The notes: generated by a model from the letters alone, not told the origin. Shown: positions 43,456 to 51,944, numbered from the stretch's first letter. The stretch: 64,000 nt of DNA from Sphingobacteriales bacterium (GCA_027483645.1 JAIXUD010000011.1:1-64000); one strand, 5' to 3'. Made by a program: numbers and translations.

Positions 43456-45312
43456 TTAAATCTGGTTTTTCACCCACCACCTATGTAGGATGATGGTGAG
43501 CCAAACGCGGTTGTAAAGATAATCTTTGCCCGATAAATATTGCGCTACCAATGTTTTAACTGCTTCTGGTTGCATCAATCCCGCTTTTTGTATCAGTTCA
43601 GGGCGGGTGTATTCGTCAATTAGGTGCCTCAATTCCTTCTTCAGCCATTGGTTTATCGGCATCCCGAAGCCCCATTTGGGCCTATCGAACATTTCCTTCG
43701 GCACGTAATCGTACAATACCTGTTTTAGTAGATATTTTAGGTTGCCGTCCTTCATTTTCAGGCTGGGGTCCACGTTTAGCGCAAACTCCACCAAACGATA
43801 ATCCAGCAGCGGCACCCGTGCCTCCAAACTGTACTTCATGCTGGCGCGGTCAACCTTTACCAGCAAATCATCGGGCAAGTAATAGCGCATATCAAACACA
43901 GCCTGCTCTTCAGCTGGGCTTAGCTTGCGGCCCGTTACATGGTTGTCCTCATCCATGCGGATGCGGCTCTTGCTATTCAAGGCCGGGGTAAGGTATTGGT
44001 CGAAATCGCTTTCCCCAAAATAGTATTGCTCTTGGCTAAAAATGTGCGACTTTAAACGCGCTTTGTTCGGGTACTTAAACATCAACGCCGCGCGCTGCTT
44101 GCGGTTGTCGCCAAAGCTTAGTGCCGTGGCAATAGGGCCGCGCAGAGCGCTCACCAGGGGGTTGTTCAATCGTTGTGCCCAGTTATAGAAGCCGTAGCCC
44201 AAGTAAGTTTCATCGCCACCATCGCCGCTCAAGGTCATGGTTACGTGCTGACGGGCCAGTTTGCTCACCAACATGGTAGGCACCGATGATGAGTCGGCAA
44301 ACGGCTCATCGTATACATCAATTATGTCCTCAAACAAATCAATCGCCTCTTGGTAGCTCACCATAAACTCATGGTGCTTGGTACCCAAGTGCTGCGCCAC
44401 CTTACGGGCATGCTCGGCCTCGTTAAAGCTTGATTCCTTAAACCCGATGGAGAACGTATTAACTGGTACACTGCTGTTGCGCTGCGCCACGGCCGTTACC
44501 AAACTGCTATCCACACCACCGCTTAGGAAGGTACCAAACGGCACATCGGCAATCATGCGGTATTTTACGGCGCTGTTTACTAGTTCGTCCAGTTGCTTTT
44601 TGGCCTCGGCTTCATCGGTAATTACGTTAGCGGTTACCTTTTCGCTCAATACCCAGTAAGGGGTAAGGGTAAGATTGCTATTGCCATCCAATAAGCCGGT
44701 GTATCCCTGCGGGAATTTCTTCACCTCCGTGTAAATGGAGTTGGGGGCGGGCACATAGCCCAGGTATAGAAATTCCTTAACGGAATTATAATCCACCGTA
44801 AACTTACCGCTCAGCTCTGGCAGGCCAGTTAAAGCCTTCAATTCTGAAGCGAAGGCAAACAAGCCATCTTGGTGGTAGTAGTATATCGGTTTGATGCCCA
44901 GCCTATCGCGGCAGATAAACATCGTATTGGCCTGCATATCGTAAATAGCTAGGGCAAACATGCCGTTCAGCTTGTTTACAAACGTTGGCCCCCATTGCAC
45001 ATAGGCCTCCAGTATTACCTCGGTATCGCCAGTTGTTTGCAGGGTTACGTTAAGCTCTTTGGCGATTTCTTGGAAGTTGTATACTTCGCCATTGAAGATG
45101 ATCACGTAGCGGCCGTCGGCGCTATACATGGGCTGGTTGGAACCCGTTGTAAGGTCGATAATACTCAATCGCCTGTGTCCCAGTCCGGTATGGCCGTTGT
45201 GGTAGTACCCCGCAGAGTCGGGCCCACGATGCTTTAAACAGGTGGTCATCCCCTCCAAAGACTCCTTAGAAAGCTGCTTACCCGAAGTAAAATAACCCGC
45301 AATGCCGCACAT
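43456..45312 (-). CDS. asnB: Asparagine synthetase, glutamine-hydrolysing (copy 2)
   Basis: 618 residues from ATG 45312 (MCGIAGYFTSG, nucleophile Cys2). Glutaminase signatures RGPDSAGYY and GHRRLSIIDL, then the ATP loop FLSGGVDSSLVTAV and LSGDGGDETYLGYG. First gene of a tight run asnB, epimerase, GT4 and, after 52 bases, methyltransferase and GT4. Its place as leader of the run suggests amidation of a uronic acid in the glycan. Leaderless-type promoter TATCTTTG-CACC-ATG. Confidence 0.93.
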   Translation of the reverse strand: MCGIAGYFTSGKQLSKESLEGMTTCLKHRGPDSAGYYHNGHTGLGHRRLSIIDLTTGSNQPMYSADGRYVIIFNGEVYNFQEIAKELNVTLQTTGDTEVILEAYVQWGPTFVNKLNGMFALAIYDMQANTMFICRDRLGIKPIYYYHQDGLFAFASELKALTGLPELSGKFTVDYNSVKEFLYLGYVPAPNSIYTEVKKFPQGYTGLLDGNSNLTLTPYWVLSEKVTANVITDEAEAKKQLDELVNSAVKYRMIADVPFGTFLSGGVDSSLVTAVAQRNSSVPVNTFSIGFKESSFNEAEHARKVAQHLGTKHHEFMVSYQEAIDLFEDIIDVYDEPFADSSSVPTMLVSKLARQHVTMTLSGDGGDETYLGYGFYNWAQRLNNPLVSALRGPIATALSFGDNRKQRAALMFKYPNKARLKSHIFSQEQYYFGESDFDQYLTPALNSKSRIRMDEDNHVTGRKLSPAEEQAVFDMRYYLPDDLLVKVDRASMKYSLEARVPLLDYRLVEFALNVDPSLKMKDGNLKYLLKQVLYDYVPKEMFDRPKWGFGMPINQWLKKELRHLIDEYTRPELIQKAGLMQPEAVKTLVAQYLSGKDYLYNRVWLTIILHRWWVKNQI

Positions 45313-45316
45313 GGTG

Positions 45317-45324
45317 CAAAGATA
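45317..45324 (-). promoter_or_regulatory. Leaderless-type promoter of asnB copy 2
   Basis: Minus strand TATCTTTG-CACC-ATG, four bases between box and start codon. Two GACCATG-type heptamers lie nine bases upstream of the box (45334-45347). Confidence 0.7.
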
Positions 45325-45333
45325 GGTATTTCG

Positions 45334-45347
45334 GACGATGGACCATG
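45334..45347. repeat. Heptamer pair GACGATG GACCATG
   Basis: Two units in 7-bp register on the plus strand, upstream of the asnB-2 -7 box. The following GTTGAAAAAGACC may be a decayed continuation. Confidence 0.7.
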
Positions 45348-45620
45348 GTTGAAAAAGACCAGTGCCTATTAACAATAAATGCTAGGGTAAAGACATGATT
45401 ATAGCAGTTAAAAAATCCCCATAAACCCCAACTCAGTGACAAATAACATGGTAAAAAAGATGTTATTGCCGTTCCGATTTAAATCTTACTAAAAAGAGCC
45501 TATCCCTTGAAAATTGGCAAATGAACAGGGTATAGTAGAGTAAGTTTTATCCTTCATATTATCAACTATCCCTACCTTTACCCCAATAGCAAACAGCAAT
45601 AGCAAAAAGTGTTATGCAAA
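45348..45620. other. Intergenic region with one short hairpin
   Basis: AATAACAT (45442-45449) pairs with ATGTTATT (45460-45467). Nothing else but A/T-rich sequence is seen before the TPR promoter. Confidence 0.4.
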
Positions 45621-45651
45621 ATTGGAAGGATTACGTAAACAGATAGATTTG
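45621..45651 (+). promoter_or_regulatory. Promoter of the first TPR gene
   Basis: ATTG (45621-45624), 19 bases, then TAGATTTG (45644-45651), close to the TTTG-N19-TAnnTTTG consensus. The leader before ATG 45684 is about 25 bases. Confidence 0.65.
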
Positions 45652-45683
45652 CATTAAGTAAGAAGAAAACCATTCAGGCACCT

Positions 45684-46742
45684 ATGCTTAATGTAAACCA
45701 ACTATACGAACAGCTTGAGACCTGCGCTGCCAATGAAGAGCGGCTGGAGGTGTTGTTCAACATAGCTACCTCCCTATTGAACTTTGATAAAAAGCGGGTA
45801 ATGGAGGTGGCCGATGAAATATTGGCGCTTGCCGAAAGATTGGATAACAACTTGGGCCGCACCTACTACCACGCCACTAGGGGGAGGGTACTATTTAAGC
45901 AAGCATTGTATGCCGAGTGTGAGCTAGCTTTTCAAGAGTCATTGCAAATGGCCCTGCTCACCACCGACCCCTTGGCACAGGGCATGTGCTATGATAGCCT
46001 AGGCGTTTTGTACAGCTTTCAGTACCGCTACCCCGAGGCGCTGGAGGCAAGCTACAAGGCATTGGCTATATACAGCGAGCTTACCGACATTACCGCTGCT
46101 AAGTTTACCGTGGTGTGCTACAATAACCTTGGCGCTACTTATAAAAGCATGGATGAGCTGGACAAGGCCATGGAAATGTATGAAAGAGGATTGGACAAGG
46201 CAAAAGAATGCAACGAAGAGCGCATCAAGTACAGCATTATGAACAACCTTGCCAATATTGAGGTGTTGAGACTAAACTATGATGTGGCCTTGCAATACGC
46301 CCATAAAGCATTGGAAGGGTTTAAATTAGCCAATCACAAAAATGGCCAATCGAATGCATTGGTTATTTCGGGGCATTGCTACTTGGGCAAGGGCGAGTTT
46401 GCCGTAGCTATGAAACACTTTCTATCGGCGCTGAAAATGCTGAAAGAAATAGATTATAAAACCGTGGAGATTGGCGCCCTATGGGGCATGGGAAATGTAT
46501 ACATGAAAATGGAAGCCATTGAACAGGCCATTCAATATTATAAGAAAGCGCTGGCCTTGGCCCAACAAATAGGTGACGACATAGAGGCTTGCGAAGTATA
46601 TGCGCTGCTGGGCCAGGCTTACCTAGCCCTTAACCAACCCGATAAGGCTAAAGAGGCGTTTGATGCAGGTATTGATATCGCCCAAAAACGCAAGTTAAAG
46701 TTTGGCCTAGCCCGATTGCAGCAATACAGGCAATTGGTCTAA
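45684..46742 (+). CDS. TPR-repeat protein (first of tandem pair)
   Basis: 352 residues, no signal peptide. Seven or more tetratricopeptide repeats: YYHATRGRVLFKQALYAECELAFQESL, GMCYDSLGVLYSFQYRYPEALEASYKAL, CYNNLGATYKSMDELDKAMEMYERGL, and further copies to residue 345. TPR arrays bind partner proteins. In this phylum similar arrays often precede GGDEF, histidine-kinase or LuxR domains, but this protein stops after the repeats. The next gene is a paralogue with the same layout and many shared positions. Function unknown; the ECF sigma gene that follows is a possible partner. Confidence 0.85.
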   Translation: MLNVNQLYEQLETCAANEERLEVLFNIATSLLNFDKKRVMEVADEILALAERLDNNLGRTYYHATRGRVLFKQALYAECELAFQESLQMALLTTDPLAQGMCYDSLGVLYSFQYRYPEALEASYKALAIYSELTDITAAKFTVVCYNNLGATYKSMDELDKAMEMYERGLDKAKECNEERIKYSIMNNLANIEVLRLNYDVALQYAHKALEGFKLANHKNGQSNALVISGHCYLGKGEFAVAMKHFLSALKMLKEIDYKTVEIGALWGMGNVYMKMEAIEQAIQYYKKALALAQQIGDDIEACEVYALLGQAYLALNQPDKAKEAFDAGIDIAQKRKLKFGLARLQQYRQLV

Positions 46743-46812
46743 AAAAATATGGTGAAAAAGCCTCCCATTATCAAAGTTTGCTATTTTTAGTGGCGGGGAA
46801 ACTAGGAAAGCC

Positions 46813-47880
46813 ATGCGCGATATAAAGGAGTTATACGAGTTGTTGGATGCCAGCAGCAATGATGATGATAGGATGCACATCCTGTTCGATATTGCTACCT
46901 TCTTTCTGAACACCAACGAGCAGCGCATGCTAGAAGTAGCCGACGAAATAAAGACACTGGCCGAACGCTTAGATAGCCATATTGGCCGCTGTTATTACCA
47001 CTCCACCATCGGCAGGATGCTGTACCGCAAAAGTTTGTTTGAGGATGCCGCCGTAGCATTCCAAACCGCCTTGGATTTCTCGCTGCTTACCGATGACTTA
47101 TTGATGCAGGCCATGTGCTACGATAGTGTCGGTGTGGTTTGCAACCCCCTATACCGATATAAAGAGGCGCTGGAAACCTCCTTTAAGGCATTGGCCATCT
47201 ATGAAAAAATTGGAAGTAAGGCAGCAAGGTGGCAAATAGCGGTATGCTACAACAACATAGGGGTAACGTATAAAAAAATGCACGAGTTGGATAAGGCCGA
47301 GGAGAGTTTCCTCAAGGGGCTAGCGATGAACGATATAGAGCCTAACGACCGCATGGAGTATAATTTGCTGAGTAACCTGTGCGATGTAAAGATTTCGAAA
47401 GCTAAATTTGATGAAGGAATCAGTCATGTGGTACCAGCCATTGCCGGTTTCAAAAAGCTGAACCATAAAATTGGCGAAGCCCATGCTACTGCCCTGCTGG
47501 CACACTGTTACTTGGGGAAAGGTGAGTTTGCCTTGGCTTTGCAGCATTATATTTCGGCGCTCAAGGTTTTGAAAGATGTTGACCACAAACTCACCGAAAT
47601 ACAAGCCATGCGCGGTATAGGCAACGTGTATATGCAGATGCAGGCTTATGACGAGGCACTCAACCATTACCAAAAAGCCCTGGCCGTAGCCACTGCCATT
47701 GGCGATTATAATGAGGTGTGCGATATGCACATCAGCATTGGGCAGGCATATATAGCCTTGGAAAAGCTTGATGAGGCTAAGCAAACGTTTCTATTGGGCA
47801 TTGAGCTGGCAAAGGAAAAAAATCTATTGGTAGAGCTGCATAAGTTGCAGGCAATCAGTCCGTTTAAGGAGATGGCTTAG
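46813..47880 (+). CDS. TPR-repeat protein (second of tandem pair)
   Basis: 355 residues, paralogue of the preceding gene: LYELLD / LYEQLE, LEVADEIKTLAERLD / MEVADEILALAERLD, MCYDSVGV / MCYDSLGV, YKEALETSFKALAIY / YPEALEASYKALAIY align without gaps. Seven or more TPRs, no other domain. The two arose by tandem duplication and have since diverged to roughly half identity. Separated by 70 bases, so co-transcription is possible. The sigma factor start lies 41 bases after the stop. Confidence 0.85.
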   Translation: MRDIKELYELLDASSNDDDRMHILFDIATFFLNTNEQRMLEVADEIKTLAERLDSHIGRCYYHSTIGRMLYRKSLFEDAAVAFQTALDFSLLTDDLLMQAMCYDSVGVVCNPLYRYKEALETSFKALAIYEKIGSKAARWQIAVCYNNIGVTYKKMHELDKAEESFLKGLAMNDIEPNDRMEYNLLSNLCDVKISKAKFDEGISHVVPAIAGFKKLNHKIGEAHATALLAHCYLGKGEFALALQHYISALKVLKDVDHKLTEIQAMRGIGNVYMQMQAYDEALNHYQKALAVATAIGDYNEVCDMHISIGQAYIALEKLDEAKQTFLLGIELAKEKNLLVELHKLQAISPFKEMA

Positions 47881-47921
47881 CCAATAAATTTCCCCATTTT
47901 TGCTTCATACACTTCCTTCAT

Positions 47922-48500
47922 TTGACTGAGGCAGAACTCTTACGTTTATTGCAGCTAGGCGACCAGCGCGCCTACAGGGAGATGTATGACCGCTACAGCA
48001 GCAGGGTATATAATACGGCCCTCAGCTATTTGCAAAACGCGGGCGACGCGGAGGACATCTCCCAAGAAGTTTTCATGGAGGTATTCCGGTCGGTGGGGCA
48101 GTTCCGTGGAGGGTCTACCGTAAGTACTTGGGTGTACCGCATTACGGTAAACAAGTGTTTGGACCAATTAAAGTTTCGCCAGCGCAAAAAGCGCTTTGGT
48201 ATTATCCGCAGCTTGTTTGGGGAGTCGGGGGAGTTGAAAATGGACCTGCCTGATTTCCACCACCCCGGCATTGCATTGGAAAACCAAGAACGGGCAGCCG
48301 TACTTTTTAAGGCCATTGGCCAACTGAGCGAGAACCAGCAAACCGCCTTTATATTAACCTATATTGAAGAGCTTAGCCAAAAGGAAGCCGCAGACGTTAT
48401 GGGCATCGGCGTAAAGGCGTTGGAATCGCTGCTGCAACGCGCCAAGGCCAATCTTCGAACGGAGCTAAAAGATTTTTACCAGCAAGAGAAGGATATGTGA
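47922..48500 (+). CDS. ECF RNA polymerase sigma factor
   Basis: 192 residues from TTG 47922; no ATG is suitably placed. Region 2 is MYDRYSSRVYNTALSYLQNAGDAEDISQEVFMEVFR (about 20-57), with STVSTWVYRITVNKCLDQLK; region 4 is ILTYIEELSQKEAADVMGIGVKALESLLQRAK (about 143-175), the -35-binding HTH. It directs polymerase to a small stress regulon. It is followed by a single-TM anti-sigma-like gene and a periplasmic sensor-like gene, giving a three-gene module similar in layout to cnrH/cnrY/cnrX. Confidence 0.92.
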   Translation: MTEAELLRLLQLGDQRAYREMYDRYSSRVYNTALSYLQNAGDAEDISQEVFMEVFRSVGQFRGGSTVSTWVYRITVNKCLDQLKFRQRKKRFGIIRSLFGESGELKMDLPDFHHPGIALENQERAAVLFKAIGQLSENQQTAFILTYIEELSQKEAADVMGIGVKALESLLQRAKANLRTELKDFYQQEKDM

Positions 48501-48529
48501 GAAAATAACGTCAAACTAAACTGAACGCT

Positions 48530-48826
48530 ATGAATCAATACAACCCCGAACCGAATGACGAACTGCTGCCTATGTTGCAGAGCATAAAAGGTATGCGCCG
48601 CGCGCAGGCACCCGATGGGCTGTTTGAGCGTGTGATGGAACAGATGGAGCGTCCTGTAGCGCGACTAGTGCCCGTTTCGCGCATTAGCTTGGTGGCAGCC
48701 TGCTTGGTAGCATTAATCGGGCTGAATATAGCGGTGCTGGTTGCCAAGCAAAACACAAGCAGTAATGCCGCTACCCCTGCAATAGAAACTTATGGAACCA
48801 GCAGCGAATACGGCTATAGCTACTAA
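48530..48826 (+). CDS. Single-pass membrane protein, probable anti-sigma factor
   Basis: 98 residues. About 50 cytoplasmic residues (ELLPMLQSIKGMRRAQAPDGLFERVMEQM) precede one membrane helix (ISLVAACLVALIGLNIAVLVA, about 53-73) and a short Ser/Thr/Tyr tail outside. Size, topology and position right after an ECF sigma gene fit small anti-sigma factors; there is no zinc-binding HxxxCxxC motif. The gene is 29 bases after the sigma gene and 9 before the sensor-like gene. Confidence 0.7.
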   Translation: MNQYNPEPNDELLPMLQSIKGMRRAQAPDGLFERVMEQMERPVARLVPVSRISLVAACLVALIGLNIAVLVAKQNTSSNAATPAIETYGTSSEYGYSY

Positions 48827-48835
48827 ACCAACGGT

Positions 48836-49315
48836 ATGAAAAGAGAAAACTTCCTGATGGTGGTGGTGGTGGCTTTGCTGGTGCTCAATTTGGGCACGCT
48901 GGGTTACCTGTTTTGGAGCGGTAGGCCTGGTGCCGGTGGTCCACAACACCCGCCAAGGCCCGATAAGCTGATTATAGAACGGCTGAAACTTGATGACGCG
49001 CAAATAGAAACCTTCGAAGGGCTGAAACACGAGCACCACAGCGGCATCGTCAGGCTCAACAAAAAATCGAAAACGCTGTACGAATCTTATTTTGCCCTGC
49101 TGAAAACAGAAACACCCGATTTACCGTCGGCTGATAGCATCGAGCGATTGTTGGGCGCCGTTCAACAACAAAAAGACTCCATAACGTTCGACCACTTCAT
49201 CAAGCTACGCCAACTTTGCAACGCTGACCAAAAGCCACTGTTTGATGACTTTGTGGATGAACTGGGTGAGATATTATCTAGGCAACCGGGGCCGGGGAAG
49301 CGGCCGCGGCATTAA
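48836..49315 (+). CDS. Periplasmic metal/stress sensor-like protein (CnrX/Spy type)
   Basis: 159 residues. One N-terminal membrane anchor (VVVVALLVLNLGTLGYLFW) and a helical periplasmic part: KLIIERLKLDDAQIETFEGLKHEHHSGIVRLNKKSK, then FDHFIKLRQLCNADQKPLFDDFVDELG. The LxLxxxQxxxFxxLxxxH layout and the LCxxxQKxxFDxF end are those of the periplasmic heavy-metal sensor (CnrX-like) and Spy/CpxP families. GEHH-type His residues could bind metal. It probably releases the sigma factor on envelope stress or metal excess; inference from context. Confidence 0.75.
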   Translation: MKRENFLMVVVVALLVLNLGTLGYLFWSGRPGAGGPQHPPRPDKLIIERLKLDDAQIETFEGLKHEHHSGIVRLNKKSKTLYESYFALLKTETPDLPSADSIERLLGAVQQQKDSITFDHFIKLRQLCNADQKPLFDDFVDELGEILSRQPGPGKRPRH

Positions 49316-49377
49316 CCGTTTTCCAGGTTCCGCATAATACACCTCTGCACACCGTTATACCTATACTACCAAAACCT

Positions 49378-49692
49378 ATGGTTATGCGTGTTCTACCTGC
49401 CCTAGTGCTGGCCGTGCTGTTTATGCCTTGCTTGCATGCCCAACAATTAGCGACAGCTCTCGAGTACAGGCTTTACCCAAATCCCGCTCACGATAAAGTG
49501 GTACTGGAAATACCCGAGGCCAGTGTAGTAATGCTGGAAATATATAATCTACAAGGTCAGTTGGTGCTCGGTGGGCCGGTGCTTCGGGGTAGTAACACTA
49601 TTAGCGTTGGCAACCTTCCCGCTGGGGTGTATGTTTTCCGCATGCAAGGTAAGGATGGGGAGATAGCAACCGAGCGGTTGTTGAAAGAGTAG
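49378..49692 (+). CDS. Sorting-domain-only secreted protein (T9SS type A)
   Basis: 104 residues: a signal peptide (MVMRVLPALVLAVLFMPCLHAQ) followed directly by a type A T9SS sorting domain (YRLYPNPAHDKVVLEIPEA, LEIYNLQGQLV, VGNLPAGVYVFRMQGKD). There is no cargo domain. The YPNP motif and strand order are textbook. Either a tiny surface protein or a remnant of a larger gene; it has an intact start and stop. It is followed by the thiL promoter. Confidence 0.8.
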   Translation: MVMRVLPALVLAVLFMPCLHAQQLATALEYRLYPNPAHDKVVLEIPEASVVMLEIYNLQGQLVLGGPVLRGSNTISVGNLPAGVYVFRMQGKDGEIATERLLKE

Positions 49693-49709
49693 AATTGCCG
49701 CCATCGGCG

Positions 49710-49717
49710 TATCTTTG
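49710..49717 (+). promoter_or_regulatory. Leaderless-type promoter of thiL
   Basis: TATCTTTG-CACC-ATG, four bases between box and start codon, the same sequence as before asnB copy 2. Confidence 0.7.
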
Positions 49718-49721
49718 CACC

Positions 49722-50777
49722 ATGGCAGAAAATACCCCACGTACCGAAATAGGCGCCCTAGGCGAGTTTGGCCTCATCAGGCTATTGACCAACAGCATAA
49801 AGCTTAATCAGGAAAGCAGCATAAAGGGCGTGGGCGATGATGCTGCAGTGGTAAACCACCAAGGCAAAAACACGGTAATAACCACCGATATGCTGGCCGA
49901 GGGCATCCACTTCGACTTGATGTACACCCCGCTGAAACACTTAGGCTACAAAGCTATAGTGGTGAACCTGAGCGACATATACGCCATGAACGCTACACCT
50001 ACGCAGGTTACGGTGTCGCTGGCCATTAGCAGCCGTTATTCGGTGGAGGCATTGGAGGAGTTGTATGAAGGCATTAACCTTGCCTGCAAAAAGTATGGCG
50101 TGGATTTGGTTGGTGGCGACACTACATCATCCTTGTCAGGGCTAGTGATAAGCATTACTGCCTTAGGCGTGGCTGATACTGAGGATTTGGTATACCGCAA
50201 TGGCGCCAAGCCTGGCGATGCCATCTGTGTAAGCGGCGACTTGGGCAGTGCGTACCTAGGCCTCCAAATTCTGGAGCGCGAAAAGCGCATTTTCCTAGAG
50301 CATCCGGAAGTGCAACCGGAACTGGAAGACCAACCGTACCTCATTGGTCGCCAATTGAAACCCGAAGCCCGTAAAGACATTATAGAACTGCTGAAGGAAC
50401 AAGGCATAAAACCCACTTCGATGATTGATATTTCGGATGGTTTGTCATCGGAGATATTGCACATCTGCACCCAATCAGGCGTGGGGGCGAAGATTTATGA
50501 AGACCAAGTGCCAATTAGCGAGGATGCTTACAATCTGGCTATCAAATTCAATATCGACCCCATTACCTGCGCCCTCAACGGCGGCGAGGACTACGAGCTG
50601 CTCTTTACTGTAAGGCAAGAAGATGTGGCCAAACTGTCTAACGAGTGGGATATCTCCGTTATCGGCCGCATTACCGAAAAGAGCGACAGCGTAACCCTCA
50701 CTACCAAAGGCGGCAACGTACACCCCATATCTGCCCAAGGCTGGGACCCCCTGATTAAAGCGGGAATATTAGGTTAG
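49722..50777 (+). CDS. thiL: Thiamine-monophosphate kinase
   Basis: 351 residues from ATG 49722; a TTG at 49695 would place the -7 box inside the gene. Phosphorylates thiamine phosphate to thiamine diphosphate. Motifs: GDDAAVVNHQGKNTVITTDMLAEGIHFDL, VVNLSDIYAMNA, VDLVGGDTTSS, MIDISDGLSSEI and NGGEDYELLFTV, all characteristic. Other thiamine genes are not in the window. Confidence 0.96.
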   Translation: MAENTPRTEIGALGEFGLIRLLTNSIKLNQESSIKGVGDDAAVVNHQGKNTVITTDMLAEGIHFDLMYTPLKHLGYKAIVVNLSDIYAMNATPTQVTVSLAISSRYSVEALEELYEGINLACKKYGVDLVGGDTTSSLSGLVISITALGVADTEDLVYRNGAKPGDAICVSGDLGSAYLGLQILEREKRIFLEHPEVQPELEDQPYLIGRQLKPEARKDIIELLKEQGIKPTSMIDISDGLSSEILHICTQSGVGAKIYEDQVPISEDAYNLAIKFNIDPITCALNGGEDYELLFTVRQEDVAKLSNEWDISVIGRITEKSDSVTLTTKGGNVHPISAQGWDPLIKAGILG

Positions 50778-50783
50778 TCGACA

Positions 50784-50804
50784 GACCACGGACAACGGAC
50801 CACG
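50784..50804. repeat. Heptamer array after thiL (3 units)
   Basis: GACCACG, GACAACG, GACCACG beginning six bases after the thiL stop codon, followed by GTTGCTGCAAAA, a tail also found after the arrays near 62 kb. Confidence 0.85.
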
Positions 50805-50822
50805 GTTGCTGCAAAAGGGTGT

Positions 50823-50850
50823 ATTGGTTACTGGTTATTAGTTATTGGTT
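50823..50850. repeat. Heptamer array, ATTGGTT type (4 units)
   Basis: ATTGGTT, ACTGGTT, ATTAGTT, ATTGGTT in 7-bp register, followed by GACTGGTT. It lies 18 bases after the GACCACG array in the same convergent gap. Confidence 0.8.
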
Positions 50851-50940
50851 GACTGGTTGCGTTGTGTCCTTGGTGATTTTCCCTTTGTGCTCTTAGTGGT
50901 TTTTCGAACCACCGGCATTTACTCAAACTCGTGTTACGTA

Positions 50941-50990
50941 GATAGGGCGATGCCCCATCCTAGTGGTACCTATCCCCGTTGGGGAATACC
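50941..50990. repeat. REP-like hairpins (GGGCGATGCCC, TCCCCGTTGGGGA)
   Basis: GGGCGATGCCC (50944-50954) and TCCCCGTTGGGGA (50973-50985) are two adjacent hairpins; GGTA and TACC flank the second. The pattern resembles the AGGGCGATGCCCT-type palindromes I recall from intergenic DNA of the phylum. Confidence 0.55.
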
Positions 50991-51044
50991 ATATTTCAAA
51001 GTTGTCATAAATTGTGGTCTTTTGTCAGTCGTTCGTTGTCCAAC

Positions 51045-51072
51045 CATGGTCTATCGTCTGTCGTCAATGGTC
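51045..51072. repeat. Heptamer array after the phosphodiesterase gene (4 units, minus)
   Basis: Plus strand CATGGTC, TATCGTC, TGTCGTC, AATGGTC. On the minus strand the first unit, GACCATT, starts inside the TAG stop codon of the adjacent gene (TAGACCATT). Confidence 0.85.
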
Positions 51073-51944
51073 TAATCAACCCACTCCAAAATCATCTCCA
51101 CCGAATAGTGGTCGCTTAGGCCTACAGTGGTGCCGTACCTTTTCGGGTTGCCGCTTTTCCAAGCTGGGCCGATGCGGATGGTGGCGGTGCGCTTGATCAC
51201 TACATTGGCACCATGGTCGCGCACCAATATATAATCTACGGTATTTTCAATTTCGGTAGTGCTGGTGGTGTCTTCCTTGCAGTTGTAGTGCGGCTGTTGG
51301 CTTACGTGCAGCAAGCGCAGCATGGCTTGATAGTCTTCCGGTTTGGCTCGCTGGCAGTTCATATCGCCACAGATAATCTGCACCGTGGCGCTGTCCTCAT
51401 TGGGCTTCAGCAATTCATCGTACAATTGGCGAAACTGGTGGCGGTTCACCTCTTGCGGGTTGCCATTGGTATGCGTGCCTACAATCTGGAAGATATGGCC
51501 GTTGTGCTCACCCTCCACCATCAGCCCGCCCTTGCGGGCCAGGCAGCCGTCGTTGGCGCATTCAGTAAACTCCACTTCGCCCTTCACGCTCAGCGGCCTA
51601 TCGCTTAGCACCCATATGCCGCTGTTAGTTTTCAAGCTAAACTTACGGTTTGCCGGGCCATAGCTATATGGGTACTTTTCTTTCAACCCTTTGTAAATCT
51701 TCCTTCGCGAGCGCATTTTAAAAGCCTCCTGAAACACGAGGATGTTATAGTCGCGCTGCTGCAATTCGGTTACGATGCCTTTGCTGCGCTTGTTCTTCTT
51801 GGTTTTGTAGTACACGCAGTAGGGCAGCATGTGTATGTTCCAAGAGAGGATTTTGAGCTGCGATGGGTATGGCGGGGTGTACTCTTTTTGGGCAGAAGCT
51901 GTTAGGGTGATAAAAATGGTAAGGAGGAGAACTAGAAAGCGCAT
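51072..51944 (-). CDS. Secreted sphingomyelinase-like phosphodiesterase (EEP fold)
   Basis: 290 residues with a signal peptide (MRFLVLLLTIFITLTASAQ). Endonuclease/exonuclease/phosphatase fold: LSWNIHMLPYC (Asn metal ligand), NILVFQEAF (Glu), GTHTNGNPQEVNRHQFRQ, IICGDMNCQR (GDxN) and LSDHYSVEMIL (Asp-His). The QEAF, SGIWVLSDRPL and THTN pattern is nearest to bacterial neutral sphingomyelinases. It probably cleaves phosphodiester bonds of sphingolipids or phospholipids outside the cytoplasm. A TATCTTTA box lies about 25 bases upstream. The gene is flanked by two copies of GTTGTCATAAATTG. Confidence 0.85.
   Translation of the reverse strand: MRFLVLLLTIFITLTASAQKEYTPPYPSQLKILSWNIHMLPYCVYYKTKKNKRSKGIVTELQQRDYNILVFQEAFKMRSRRKIYKGLKEKYPYSYGPANRKFSLKTNSGIWVLSDRPLSVKGEVEFTECANDGCLARKGGLMVEGEHNGHIFQIVGTHTNGNPQEVNRHQFRQLYDELLKPNEDSATVQIICGDMNCQRAKPEDYQAMLRLLHVSQQPHYNCKEDTTSTTEIENTVDYILVRDHGANVVIKRTATIRIGPAWKSGNPKRYGTTVGLSDHYSVEMILEWVD

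Noticed and set aside
35944-45312. The two asnB genes as a recent duplication
   Set aside because: They differ over most positions outside catalytic motifs, so they are old paralogues or separately acquired.
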